Of a stretch of 64,000 bases of DNA, positions 9,421-18,677 are shown one piece after another (position 1 is the stretch's first letter; the number at the start of each line of letters is the position of its first letter). This DNA is from Pedobacter riviphilus. GTDB lineage: Bacteria > Bacteroidota > Bacteroidia > Sphingobacteriales > Sphingobacteriaceae. Made by a program: the position numbers and the translations under genes. The DNA is taken from the NCBI RefSeq assembly GCF_014692875.1, contig NZ_CP061171.1, positions 2,294,001 to 2,358,000 of the forward strand. Reading direction: 5' to 3'. The notes beneath the pieces were generated by a model. That model did no database searches. It saw only the letters and a list, made by a program, of their open reading frames with translations, and was not told the origin of the DNA.

Positions 9421-9777
9421 ACTTTGAATTCTGATAAAACGAGCCAAAAGAGATAAGGAACCGAAAGGGAAATTGTTTCGGAGCGTTTACAGGGAAAACG
9501 ATTAATTTCTGAAAGGGTTAAACCGAGTAAGGATATATATAACCATCGAAAGATTGGACGATAAGAAAATCGCACAGGCCCAAACAGAGATTATGGAGAA
9601 CTAGGAAGTTTACGGACGGATGAGTTGGAAATAAATTTTCACGAATCGCAAAAGTTGCAAAACCTAACGATAACGGAAAAATCAAGGTAACAAAGATTTG
9701 ATGCTTTAAAATACAGCTACGGTTGTTTTTAGAGTTAAAACGGGGAACTGAATCGAAAGAAGAGGGACCCCGTTTTT
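9421..9777 (+). ncRNA. Candidate structured RNA of unknown class
   Basis: This stretch is noncoding in all frames and more purine- and GC-rich than its flanks. It contains several local hairpins: CCGAAA/TTTCGG (9461-9481), a GAAA-tetraloop hairpin CCATCGAAAGATTGG (9543-9557), CGAT/ATCG (9559-9572) and GCAA/TTGC (9648-9658). It ends in a rho-independent terminator (9737-9777). The conserved cores of tmRNA, RNase P RNA (GAGGAAAGTCC) and SRP RNA were looked for and are absent. It could be a divergent 6S RNA, a long leader upstream of the PhoH gene, or a new RNA. The start is a guess. Confidence 0.5.
9737..9777 (+). terminator. Rho-independent terminator of the candidate RNA
   Basis: AAAACGGGG (9737-9745) pairs with CCCCGTTTT (9768-9776) and is followed by more T. 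It lies 85 bp before the PhoH-like gene, so it ends an independent transcript or attenuates a leader. Confidence 0.75.
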
Positions 9778-9861
9778 ATTTTGTCTAAAATTTTGGCCTT
9801 TCGATCAAAAAAGAATAGCAAATCCTTCCACATATTATCCCTAAAATATTAAATTTACCAA

Positions 9862-11214
9862 ATGGCCAAAAAAGGTAAATCAATCTCCAATCCGTCAAAA
9901 AAGATATTCGTTTTAGATACCTCAGTTATTTTATACGATCATGATGCGATAAATAATTTCCATGAGCACGATGTAGCCATTCCCATTCAGGTTTTAGAAG
10001 AGCTCGATAATTTTAAAAGCGGTAACGATACGCGGAATTTTGAGGCCAGAAGTTTTATCCGCCTTATTGATGAAACTTCAAAACAAAAACTGATCAGCGA
10101 TTGGATTTCGTTGAAAAGTCCAGGATCAGGAAAATTTAAGGTAGTTTTAAATGAAAGCCCACTAACCATAAATGCGGAAGAAGTGTATGGAAAAGGTAAA
10201 ACTGACCATAAGATTTTAAATGCAGCATTAAGTTTAAAAGAAGAATATCCAGATAAAAAAGTCGTACTGGTATCGAAAGACATCTGCCTGCGGTTAAAAG
10301 CAAAAGCTTTGGATTTAAATGCAGAAGATTACGAAACAGGTAAGATTAAAAACGTAGATGAGCTTTATGCTGGGAAGACCGAACTTATAGATTTTCCAAT
10401 CGAGATAATTGAGGAAGTAAAAAAACAGCCTTTTATCGATGCTGGTGAGATCGAATTACCGCCAAAAAACGCTAACCACTTCTATATTTTAAAGAACAAG
10501 AGAAAAACGGCAAACGTATTTTATAACAATAGTTTAAAAACAATTTCTGCGGTATCAACCGATTCGATATTTAAAATAAAACCAAAAAATATTGAACAGG
10601 CATTTGCTATCCACGCGCTTTTAGATCCTGAAATTAAGCTGGTGAGCATACAGGGGAACGCTGGGACAGGCAAAACATTATTGGCTTTGGCAAGCGCATT
10701 AGAACAGCGTAAAAACTTTAGGCAGATTTATGTTACCCGACCGATTGTTTCCCTGAGCAATAAAGACATCGGTTTCCTACCAGGGGATGCAAAATCGAAA
10801 ACCGATCCTTTTATGGCGCCCATTTGGGATAATCTGCGATTTATTAAAGAGCAGTTTATTGGCGATGATAAAATGTCGGAAAAGATTGATGAACTAATTG
10901 TAACCGAAAAAATAGCGATTGCGCCATTGGCTTTTATCCGCGGAAGAACCCTCACCAAAATTTTCTTTATCATTGATGAAGCACAGAATTTAACGCCGCA
11001 TGAGGTGAAAACAATAATTTCGAGAGCAGGTGAGCATACCAAGATTGTTTTTACCGGTGATATTTACCAAATTGACACCCCTTATCTCGACTCAGAAAGT
11101 AACGGTCTTTCGTACCTGATTGAAAATGCAAAGAACCATCCGCTTTATGCGCATATCACCTTGCATAAGGGCGAAAGGAGCGAATTAGCCAATTTGGCCA
11201 ATGAGTTGCTTTAA
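9862..11214 (+). CDS. PIN-PhoH fusion ATPase/ribonuclease (YlaK-like)
   Basis: 450 residues. An N-terminal PIN nuclease domain (about 12-160) opens with FVLDTSVILYDHDA and has further acidic residues at VLEELDNFK and SKDICLRLKA. The C-terminal PhoH domain (about 235-450) has Walker A QGNAGTGKTLLAL and Walker B IIDEAQNLTP. PIN-PhoH proteins combine ATP-dependent RNA unwinding with RNA cleavage. The fusion is also known as PhoH2 and, in some genomes, is paired with an antitoxin-like PhoAT gene. No such partner is visible here, unless the upstream structured RNA is related. The start is the first ATG after the leader region. Confidence 0.92.
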   Translation: MAKKGKSISNPSKKIFVLDTSVILYDHDAINNFHEHDVAIPIQVLEELDNFKSGNDTRNFEARSFIRLIDETSKQKLISDWISLKSPGSGKFKVVLNESPLTINAEEVYGKGKTDHKILNAALSLKEEYPDKKVVLVSKDICLRLKAKALDLNAEDYETGKIKNVDELYAGKTELIDFPIEIIEEVKKQPFIDAGEIELPPKNANHFYILKNKRKTANVFYNNSLKTISAVSTDSIFKIKPKNIEQAFAIHALLDPEIKLVSIQGNAGTGKTLLALASALEQRKNFRQIYVTRPIVSLSNKDIGFLPGDAKSKTDPFMAPIWDNLRFIKEQFIGDDKMSEKIDELIVTEKIAIAPLAFIRGRTLTKIFFIIDEAQNLTPHEVKTIISRAGEHTKIVFTGDIYQIDTPYLDSESNGLSYLIENAKNHPLYAHITLHKGERSELANLANELL

Positions 11215-11341
11215 CTCGTCATGGTAAGATTATTTAACTCTTTTTATTCTGATGTTGTTAGGCACTGCATTTATTTTCAATAATAAATAAGGAATAAAAA
11301 TGTAAATAGTATTATTTTTTTCATAAGTGAGAAAGTCTTGG

Positions 11342-12552
11342 CTAATGATACTTCTGCAATGCCCTAATAGCAATAAACAATCCGATTAAAGTTAAAACTG
11401 CACTCAGTATAAACGGTGCGCCAGGAAAATAAACCGGCGCTTTCCCTTCGATAAAATAAGCAAATATATGTGTCATTACCCAAGGCGCAAATATGGCGGC
11501 TAAACTCTGTAAACCAGTTAAAACACCTTGCATTTCGCCCTGTGCATTCGCAGGCACCTGATTGGAAATAAGTCCCTGCATAGCTGGTCCGCCGATTCCT
11601 GCCAAACCATAGGGAAGCATAAAGGCAAACATCATCCAGCCTTTTGATGCAAAAGCGAAAGCAATAAAGCCGATGATATATAAAATGAGACCAAAATAAA
11701 CGGCTTTCTTTTCTCCAATTTTTGGTAAAATTACTCTGATTAATCCCCCTGAACAATTCCAATAACCAAACCCACAAATCCTAGAGAATAACCCACCCAT
11801 GCAGCATCCCACTTAAATTTTTCCATGGTATAAAAGGTCCAGTTAGATTGAACCGAATGACTGGAAAAATACAATAAGAATAACGTGGCCATTAAGCCGG
11901 CTAATGCCGGATATTTACCAATGCTCCGCAACGAGCCGATGGGGTTTGCTCTTTTCCAGTCAAACGCCCTTCGTTTTTCAACTGGTAACGATTCTGGCAG
12001 GATAAAATACCCATAAAGCCAGTTAATTAAAGATAAACCTGCAGCAATCATAAAAGGGACCCGGGTACCAAAATGACTAAAAACACCGCCTAAAACCGGA
12101 CCTAAAATAAAACCAACGCCGAATGCAGCGCCAACCAAACCAAAATTCTGCGCCCTTTTCTCAGGAGGCGAAACATCTGCAATATAAGCCTGAGCGGTTG
12201 TAAAACTAGCCCCTGTAATACCGGCAATAATCCTTCCTACAAATAACCAAATAATGGAAGGGGCAAAGGCTAAAAAAATATAATCGACACCTAAACCGAA
12301 CAAAGAGCTTAATAATACTGGTCTTCGTCCATACCGATCGCTCATTGCACCGATAATTGGAGAGAATATAAATTGTACCGATGCATAAGCAAGTGTGAGC
12401 CAGCCACCATATTCTGCCGCCAAACCAAAGCCACCGCCGGTAAAATCCTGTATAAGTTTTGGTAACACCGGAATGATTAGCCCAAAGCCCGTAAAATCGA
12501 TCAGGAGGGTAACCATAATAAAACTCATTGCAGATTTCTTTTCGTTTGCCAT
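11342..12552 (-). pseudogene. MFS efflux transporter, TetA-like, split by a one-base frameshift
   Basis: The N-terminal half (12552 to 11740) ends [14 protein letters not shown]. The other frame continues [19 protein letters not shown] to 11342. Adding one G (minus strand) to the five-G run at 11745-11749 restores IGIVQGGLIRV and a protein of about 403 residues with 12 predicted helices. Motif A is [14 protein letters not shown], and motif C-like [10 protein letters not shown] is present, typical of drug:H+ antiporters of the TCR/Tet group. The start chosen (MANEKK) is the second ATG. Substrate is unknown, and resistance to tetracycline should not be assumed. The defect matches five others in the window, so error is likelier than loss. 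Confidence 0.87.
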
Positions 12553-12561
12553 ATAAAGCAA

Positions 12562-13018
12562 AAGTATCAGAATTACTTAAGAATGTAAATTTTAGTTCTC
12601 TACAAATGATCATACAAACCTATCAGGTTTCAAAAACCTGATAGGTTTAAATCGGTATATAAAATACAGAGCCACTGTTCATAAACCTGATAAAGCGGAA
12701 AAGCCCTGAACGAAGCATGAGTGAAGACTTAGAGCGATAGCAGGGCAACAGACCGCCACTAGCACAACACACTACATTTCAAAAAAAATTATCAGCCTAA
12801 TCCGTCAAACCTATCAGGTCTCAAAAAGCGGCAAGGCTTAGATCAAAAAACGTTTAAACTAGCCTTCAATAACTTAAAATTACATTGGGCGTAAAAAACC
12901 TATCACAAAGGCCAAAACTTTTCCACAATACCTTAATTCGCCTAAATTTTGTTAAATTCGCAAGGTTATAGTAATACCCTTTTTTTAATATCGTTTTAAG
13001 TAGCGAGAATAATAATTT
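12562..13018. repeat. Intergenic region with perfect 15-bp inverted repeat and REP-like elements
   Basis: At 12616-12648, AAACCTATCAGGTTT and its exact complement are separated by 3 bp. A partial copy of one arm lies at about 12807-12821. At about 12704-12750, GCCCTG and CAGGGC flank a loop that holds ACGAAGCATGAGTGAAG, reminiscent of the gap at 3691-3745. These are dispersed Bacteroidetes intergenic palindromes. The last 100 bp before gyrA should hold its promoter, but no clear element is seen. Confidence 0.65.
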
Positions 13019-15610
13019 ATGGCAGAAGATTTAGAAAATCAACAGAACGACAAAATCATTCCAATTAACATAGAAGAGCAGATGAAATCGGCCTACATTG
13101 ATTACTCAATGTCGGTAATTGTATCAAGGGCTTTGCCTGATGTACGCGATGGATTGAAACCGGTACACCGCCGTGTTTTATATGGCATGCTCGATCTTGG
13201 TGTAACCAGTAATAAACCACATAAAAAATCTGCCCGTATAGTAGGGGAGGTTTTAGGTAAATATCACCCACATGGTGATGCGTCAGTATATTTCACCATG
13301 GTCCGTATGGCTCAAGACTGGAGTTTGCGTTATCCAATGGTAGATGGACAAGGAAACTTTGGTCACATTGATGGTGACTCGCCGGCTGCGATGCGTTATA
13401 CTGAGGCACGTTTTTCGAAAATTGCTGAAGAAATGCTTGCCGATATCAATAAAGATACAGTAGATTTTCAGTTAAACTTTGATGATACCTTACAAGAACC
13501 AACTGTTTTACCTGCAAAAATCCCGAACTTATTGGTTAACGGATCTTCTGGTATTGCTGTAGGTATGGCCACCAACATGGCACCTCACAACTTAACCGAG
13601 GTAATTGATGGTGTGGTAAACTATATCGACAATAGAGATATTACAATCGAGGAATTAATGAAGTTTGTAAAAGCTCCAGATTTTCCTACCGGTGGTATTA
13701 TTTATGGTTATACTGGTGTAAAAGAGGCTTTCGAAACAGGTCGAGGCCGTATCGTAATGCGAGCAAAGGCAGAAATCGAGAACATTAAAGACCGTGAGGT
13801 AATTATTGTTACTGAAATTCCTTACCAGGTTAACAAAGCACAGATGATTGAGCGTACTGCTGAATTGGTTGGTGAGAAAAAACTTGAAGGTATTTCTAAC
13901 ATTAAAGACGAATCGAACAAAGATGGTATCCGTATCGTTTACGAAATTAAACGTGATGCAAATGCTTCTATCGTTTTAAACAACCTCTATAAGTATACCG
14001 CACTACAAACTTCTTTCAGTGTAAATAACATCGCATTGGTAAAAGGCCGTCCGCAAATGTTAAATCTTAAAGATTTAATTGTACATTTTGTGGATCACCG
14101 CCATGATGTGATTGTTCGCCGTACCAAATACGAATTAGCTGAGGCCGAAAAACGTGCACACATTTTAGAGGGTTATTTAATTGCTTTAGATCATTTAGAT
14201 GAAGTAATTAAATTAATCCGTGCATCTGAAACACCAGATGAAGCCCGTTTAGGCTTAATGGAGGAATTCGGACTGAGCGATATTCAGGCCCGTGCAATTT
14301 TGGATATGACGCTTCGTCGTTTAACAGGACTAGAGCGTGATAAGATCAAAGAAGAGTATGCCGAATTAATGAAAACCATCGAATATTTGAAATCTATTCT
14401 GGCAGATGAAGGTTTACGGATGAAGATCATCAAAGATGAACTTGAAGAAGTTAAGCAGAAATTTGGTGATGAACGTAAAACAACTATCGTTCACTCGGCC
14501 GAAGATATGAGCATGGAAGATTTCATCGATGATGAAGAAGTGGTTATCACCATCTCTCACGAAGGTTATGTAAAACGTACTCCAGCAACCGAATTCAGAG
14601 CGCAGGGTAGAGGCGGAAAAGGATCGAAAGGCAGTACTTCAAAAAATGAAGATTTTATAGAGCATATGCTCGTGGCTACAAACCACAATTATATGTTATT
14701 CTTTACCGAAGCTGGAAGATGTTTCTGGTTGAGGGTTTACGAAATTCCTGAAGGTTCGCGAACCAGTAAAGGAAGAGCGATCCAGAATATTATCAATATC
14801 CCGAAAGAGGAGAAAATTAAAGCCTATATTAAGGTTAAAAACCTTAAAGATCAGGAATACTTAGAGAACAATTTCATTATTATGTGTACTAAAAAAGGTA
14901 CCATTAAGAAAACTTCTCTTGAGGCATATTCACGTCCACGTGTAAATGGTATCAATGCCATCAACATTAATGACGGCGATGTATTATTGGAAGCTTGTTT
15001 AACCAATGGTGAAAGCGAAATTGTTATGGCGTTGCGCTCAGGTAGGGCAATCCGTTTCAATGAAAAAACTGTTCGTCCGATGGGCAGAACAGCTACTGGT
15101 GTACGCGGTGTTAGGCTTGCGCATGATGAGGATGAAGTTGTTGGCATGATTGCTGTAAACAATCCTGAAGTTACCGTGTTAGTAGTATCAGAAAAAGGAT
15201 ATGGTAAACGTACAGATATTGAAGATTACCGTGTAACTAACCGTGGAGGTAAAGGAGTAAAAACAATTAATGTTACTGAAAAAACCGGACAATTAGTTTC
15301 GATTAAAGACGTTACAGATAGCGAAGATTTGATGATCATTAACCGTTCAGGTATTGTAATCAGAATTCCGGTTTCAGCATTAAGGGTAATGGGCCGTGCC
15401 ACGCAAGGTGTTCGTTTGATCTCATTAAAAGGTGATGACGAGATTGCATCGGTAACTAAAATTGATCACGAAGAGGACGAGGAAGAAACAGTAGATTTAA
15501 CTGATGTTGTAGTTACAGACGGTGAAGAATTAGAAGCAGATACTACTCCAGAAGTTGACGATACGGAAGAAGAGGCTGATTCAGATAATGAAACGGAAGA
15601 AGAAAATTAA
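13019..15610 (+). CDS. gyrA: DNA gyrase subunit A
   Basis: 863 residues, full length. The N-terminal breakage-reunion domain has the active-site tyrosine in AAMRYTEAR (Y127), followed by a coiled coil and the six-bladed C-terminal domain with the GyrA box-like segment [10 protein letters not shown] (about residue 535), which marks gyrase rather than topoisomerase IV. A very acidic tail closes the protein. GyrA with GyrB introduces negative supercoils. The quinolone-resistance region reads [10 protein letters not shown], so the positions equivalent to E. coli S83 and D87 are Ala (A88) and Phe (F92). The gene is followed closely by a TPR protein gene. Confidence 0.97.
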   Translation: MAEDLENQQNDKIIPINIEEQMKSAYIDYSMSVIVSRALPDVRDGLKPVHRRVLYGMLDLGVTSNKPHKKSARIVGEVLGKYHPHGDASVYFTMVRMAQDWSLRYPMVDGQGNFGHIDGDSPAAMRYTEARFSKIAEEMLADINKDTVDFQLNFDDTLQEPTVLPAKIPNLLVNGSSGIAVGMATNMAPHNLTEVIDGVVNYIDNRDITIEELMKFVKAPDFPTGGIIYGYTGVKEAFETGRGRIVMRAKAEIENIKDREVIIVTEIPYQVNKAQMIERTAELVGEKKLEGISNIKDESNKDGIRIVYEIKRDANASIVLNNLYKYTALQTSFSVNNIALVKGRPQMLNLKDLIVHFVDHRHDVIVRRTKYELAEAEKRAHILEGYLIALDHLDEVIKLIRASETPDEARLGLMEEFGLSDIQARAILDMTLRRLTGLERDKIKEEYAELMKTIEYLKSILADEGLRMKIIKDELEEVKQKFGDERKTTIVHSAEDMSMEDFIDDEEVVITISHEGYVKRTPATEFRAQGRGGKGSKGSTSKNEDFIEHMLVATNHNYMLFFTEAGRCFWLRVYEIPEGSRTSKGRAIQNIINIPKEEKIKAYIKVKNLKDQEYLENNFIIMCTKKGTIKKTSLEAYSRPRVNGINAININDGDVLLEACLTNGESEIVMALRSGRAIRFNEKTVRPMGRTATGVRGVRLAHDEDEVVGMIAVNNPEVTVLVVSEKGYGKRTDIEDYRVTNRGGKGVKTINVTEKTGQLVSIKDVTDSEDLMIINRSGIVIRIPVSALRVMGRATQGVRLISLKGDDEIASVTKIDHEEDEEETVDLTDVVVTDGEELEADTTPEVDDTEEEADSDNETEEEN

Positions 15611-15636
15611 CTAAAAATAAGATTAGAATAAAAATT

Positions 15637-16725
15637 ATGAAAAGAGTATTTCTAAGTATAGTTCTAGCGGGTGTAGTAAGCGCTGCATTTGCTCAGAAAA
15701 GTGAAGTAACCGCGGCAAAAAACGATTGGGGTTTGTTCCAGTTAACTTCTTCAAGTGCATCAACGCCATTAGCGAAGAAACTTGAGTCGTTAGCGAAAGG
15801 GTTGGCTCACACAGATAAAGCTATTGCTGATGAAAAATCTAAAGTAATGCCTGAAGCATGGTCTTATCGTGCTTTATTTGCTTCTTCTGCAGCAATTTTA
15901 GATTCAACAAGTACTGCAAACGCTGATGCAAACCTGAAAATTGCACAAGAAGCTATTGCTGAAGCAAAAAAACTGGATACTAAAGGTGCGGAGAAAGACA
16001 ACATTAATTCAGCTGAAATCAATATTAGCAATGCAATTAGAAATGGTGGTGTAATTGCTTACAATAAAAAAGATTACAAAACTGCTTACGCAAAATTTGT
16101 AGCAGCAACAGTGATTAATCCAAACGATACAGCAATGTATTTAAATGCGGGTATTGCGGCCAGGCTTAATGAGGATTATCCAAATATGATTACCCAGTTC
16201 AAAAAAGTAATCTCTTTAAATTCTCCACAGTCTAAAGATTTATATTCTGAGATTATCTCAACCACATTGGCTAAACAAAAAGATACAACTGCTGCGTTGG
16301 CCCTTATTAAGGAAGCAACTGCAAAATTCCCTGAAAATACCGACTGGATTAAAACTGAGACTCAGATTTATATTGATAGGGGTGATGCAGCAAAATCTGA
16401 GCAAATGTTAGTGGCTTTAGCAACAAAAGAACCTAACAATGCTAACTATCAGGTTTTATTAGGTAATATCTATTTCAGTCAGGCTTTAAAATTACAGGCC
16501 GACAGAAATAAAATTGATCCTAAGAAAGTAAAAGAATTTAACGAAGTAACAGGTAAAATGAATGCTTTGTTAGATAAATCGCTCCCTTTTTACAAAAAAG
16601 CTTTAGAAGTTGACGCTAAAAACCAAGGTGCATTAGAAACCTTGAAAACGATCTATGCTTTTAGAAATGATACTAAAAATTACGAAGACATCAAGAAACG
16701 TTTAGACGCATTGCCTAAACAATAA
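15637..16725 (+). CDS. Secreted TPR-repeat protein
   Basis: 362 residues beginning with a clear signal peptide, MKRVFLSIVLAGVVSAAFAQ. Tetratricopeptide-like helical repeats fill the rest, seen for example in YNKKDYKTAYAKFVAATVINPND (about 145-167) and in the following DTAMYLNAGIAARLNEDY (about 168-185). It is predicted periplasmic or outer-membrane associated and to scaffold protein contacts. It lies 26 bp after gyrA on the same strand and may share its transcript. A paralog follows after a strong terminator. No enzymatic motif is visible and the specific role is unknown. Confidence 0.85.
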   Translation: MKRVFLSIVLAGVVSAAFAQKSEVTAAKNDWGLFQLTSSSASTPLAKKLESLAKGLAHTDKAIADEKSKVMPEAWSYRALFASSAAILDSTSTANADANLKIAQEAIAEAKKLDTKGAEKDNINSAEINISNAIRNGGVIAYNKKDYKTAYAKFVAATVINPNDTAMYLNAGIAARLNEDYPNMITQFKKVISLNSPQSKDLYSEIISTTLAKQKDTTAALALIKEATAKFPENTDWIKTETQIYIDRGDAAKSEQMLVALATKEPNNANYQVLLGNIYFSQALKLQADRNKIDPKKVKEFNEVTGKMNALLDKSLPFYKKALEVDAKNQGALETLKTIYAFRNDTKNYEDIKKRLDALPKQ

Positions 16726-16740
16726 TTCTGATACCCATTT

Positions 16741-16777
16741 AAAAAAAGAGCCCGAAATTTCGGGGCTCTTTTTTTTA
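16741..16777 (+). terminator. Rho-independent terminator
   Basis: An A-run, the stem AGAGCCC / GGGGCTCT with a GAAATTTC centre, and a run of eight T end the gyrA-TPR transcript. Confidence 0.88.
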
Positions 16778-16823
16778 TGTTTATTTTTATGGTTTATTAT
16801 GGTTTTACCACATTATTTATCTT

Positions 16824-17969
16824 ATGCAGAATTGCTTTAAAGTATCATTAATTGCCTTAATTTTCGTCTCTTTTAATGCTGTGGCCCAAAAAACTCAAAT
16901 CCTTATTGCCAGAAATGCCGTGGGTAAACTACAGGCATCTATCGCCAATAAAGAAGATGAGAAAAAGCAACTTGCTATTATAAGTGAAGGTTTAAAGTCG
17001 ATTGAGTCTGCAGAAAAAGATAATAAAACAAAAAACTGGGCCGAAACCTGGTCAATAAAATCTTACCTAATGTCGTTTGCCGCATTAATAGATACCGATC
17101 CTAATAATGCCAACAAGTTTTATGATAATGCCATTGAGGCTGTTGCTAAAGCAAAATCGCTTGATCGCTACAATGACAATGGAGGACTTATTAAGGCATC
17201 AGCGCACAACATTCTGATTAAAAAGCAAGAGAAAGGCAATGAAGCCTATTTTAACAATGAATTTAAAGAAGCGTTTGCAGACTTAAAAGAAGTATCAGAT
17301 AATTTTCCAGCCGACACCACTTTAGCATTAAATACCGCAATATGCGCGTTAAACATTCAGTCATATGATGAATCTTTAACTTATTTTAAGCGTGCTAAAG
17401 AAAATGGCATTAAAAACCCGTCTGTTTTCCAGAAAATGGCTCAGATGTATGTAGTAAAATCAGAAAATGAAACTGCAATTAAAACCTTAGAAGACGGGCT
17501 TGCGCTTAATCCATTCAACCGTTTTTTAACCAACGATTATATCAATCTTTTACTCGATACCGAGAATTACAGTAAAGCGCAGGGACTGATCGAAAATAAC
17601 TTAAAAGTAGAAAAAGGAAGTAAACTACTATATTTTCTTTACGGTTATCTGCAACAAATTGGTGGAAATAATGCTACCGCTATTTTAGCTTATGATAAAG
17701 CTTTAGCCACAGATCAAAATTATTTCGATGCATTGTATCAATTAAGTTTGGCTTATATAAACACAGCCAACGAAACCTTAAGTAAAAATGAAGCAGATAA
17801 AACTGCTAAGTATAATGGATTGATTAATCACGCACAGTTTGCTTTGCAGCGTGCCAATGAAATTAATCCGAACGACAAAAAAACAGTTCAGTTACTGATT
17901 GATATCTACACCAAAAAGAAAGCTACCGACAAAGTTCAAGAACTTAACCGAAAGCTTCAGGAACTCTAG
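16824..17969 (+). CDS. Secreted TPR-repeat protein, paralog of the upstream gene
   Basis: 381 residues with a signal peptide ending SFNAVAQ and TPR-like repeats throughout (YFNNEFKEAFADLKEVSDNF, YDESLTYFKRAKENG, and KALATDQNYFDALYQLSLAY near the C-terminus). It shares the layout of the preceding gene: AQK after the signal, an early KNWAETWSIKSYLMSFAALID matching EAWSYRALFASSAAILD, then TPRs. The two therefore look like a tandem duplication. Predicted periplasmic scaffold of unknown partner. It is separated from the first copy by a terminator. Confidence 0.85.
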   Translation: MQNCFKVSLIALIFVSFNAVAQKTQILIARNAVGKLQASIANKEDEKKQLAIISEGLKSIESAEKDNKTKNWAETWSIKSYLMSFAALIDTDPNNANKFYDNAIEAVAKAKSLDRYNDNGGLIKASAHNILIKKQEKGNEAYFNNEFKEAFADLKEVSDNFPADTTLALNTAICALNIQSYDESLTYFKRAKENGIKNPSVFQKMAQMYVVKSENETAIKTLEDGLALNPFNRFLTNDYINLLLDTENYSKAQGLIENNLKVEKGSKLLYFLYGYLQQIGGNNATAILAYDKALATDQNYFDALYQLSLAYINTANETLSKNEADKTAKYNGLINHAQFALQRANEINPNDKKTVQLLIDIYTKKKATDKVQELNRKLQEL

Positions 17970-18092
17970 TCTATTTGTTTTTAAGGGAATAGGGAGGTAT
18001 TTAAGAAACACAACTTAACATAATATTAATTATAAGACAAACCATCAACGATATAAATAAAACAATAACCCTAAAGAATTTGTACTAATATC

Positions 18093-18656
18093 ATGTACGA
18101 CCATTACAACTTCGATGATGCTACTGCTTATCAAATTGAATTAGCCAAACGATTAAAGTTTGAGCCACTTAAAAAAATTAGTATCATAGCCGGTGCAGAT
18201 ATTTCATTTAATAAAAACAGTACAACCATGTATGCTGGAATTGTGATCTTAACTTATCCTGGCATGGTCTTAAAATCATTCGCGTTAGCAACTTACGAAA
18301 CCAGTTTTCCGTATAAAGCAGGATTTTTAGGTTTTAAAGAGGTTCCGGCATTATTAAAAGTTTGGGAATTGATTGCGGATAAACCAGATGTTGTATATAG
18401 CGCTACAGAAATTAAAAATAATGCAGGCGAAATGCTTGGCTTTGCACTGAGAACAAAAATCAATTGCGCACCTGTTTATATTTCTGCCGGACATTTAATT
18501 ACGCAGGAAGAAAGTCTTGAGGTGATAAAAAAAAGTATCGCAAACTATAGAATTCCTGAACCAACCCGCATGGCCCATAATCTTGTAAATGATTTTAGAA
18601 CCGGAAAATTGAAAGCTGGTTTTCATGAGGTATTGGCACCGTTGACTTTGTTTTAA
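18093..18656 (+). CDS. Endonuclease V homolog with internal deletion
   Basis: 187 residues, versus about 220-240 for the family. Matches include GADISF (catalytic Asp, D36), PYKAGFLGFKEVPALL (catalytic Glu, E83), SAGHLIT (H134) and the C-terminal YRIPEPTRMAH. Between KPDVVY and EMLGFALRTK the usual VDGHG...HPRR...GVAK segment of roughly 40-45 residues is absent, taking the third metal-binding Asp (D110 in E. coli Nfi). Endonuclease V cuts near deoxyinosine. This copy keeps its frame and both flanks, so it may be a recent in-frame deletion or a changed function. Nuclease activity is doubtful. Confidence 0.85.
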   Translation: MYDHYNFDDATAYQIELAKRLKFEPLKKISIIAGADISFNKNSTTMYAGIVILTYPGMVLKSFALATYETSFPYKAGFLGFKEVPALLKVWELIADKPDVVYSATEIKNNAGEMLGFALRTKINCAPVYISAGHLITQEESLEVIKKSIANYRIPEPTRMAHNLVNDFRTGKLKAGFHEVLAPLTLF

Positions 18657-18677
18657 CTCAAATTCGTCATGCTAAAC

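Noticed and set aside
9421..9777. tmRNA, RNase P RNA or SRP RNA in the fusC-phoH gap
   Set aside because: Their conserved cores (GAGGAAAGTCC for RNase P, the ANDENYALAA-type tag, the SRP GGAAGG loop) are not found; kept as unassigned RNA instead.
11364..11777. Second 137-residue minus-strand ORF in the MFS region
   Set aside because: Out-of-frame shadow of the conserved transporter sequence.
11342..12552. tetA tetracycline-resistance gene
   Set aside because: Motif A and layout fit the wide TCR/Tet group, but nothing in the sequence shows tetracycline specificity.
12206..12613. 135-residue minus-strand ORF at the MFS start
   Set aside because: Translates an alternative frame of the same transporter with no family match.
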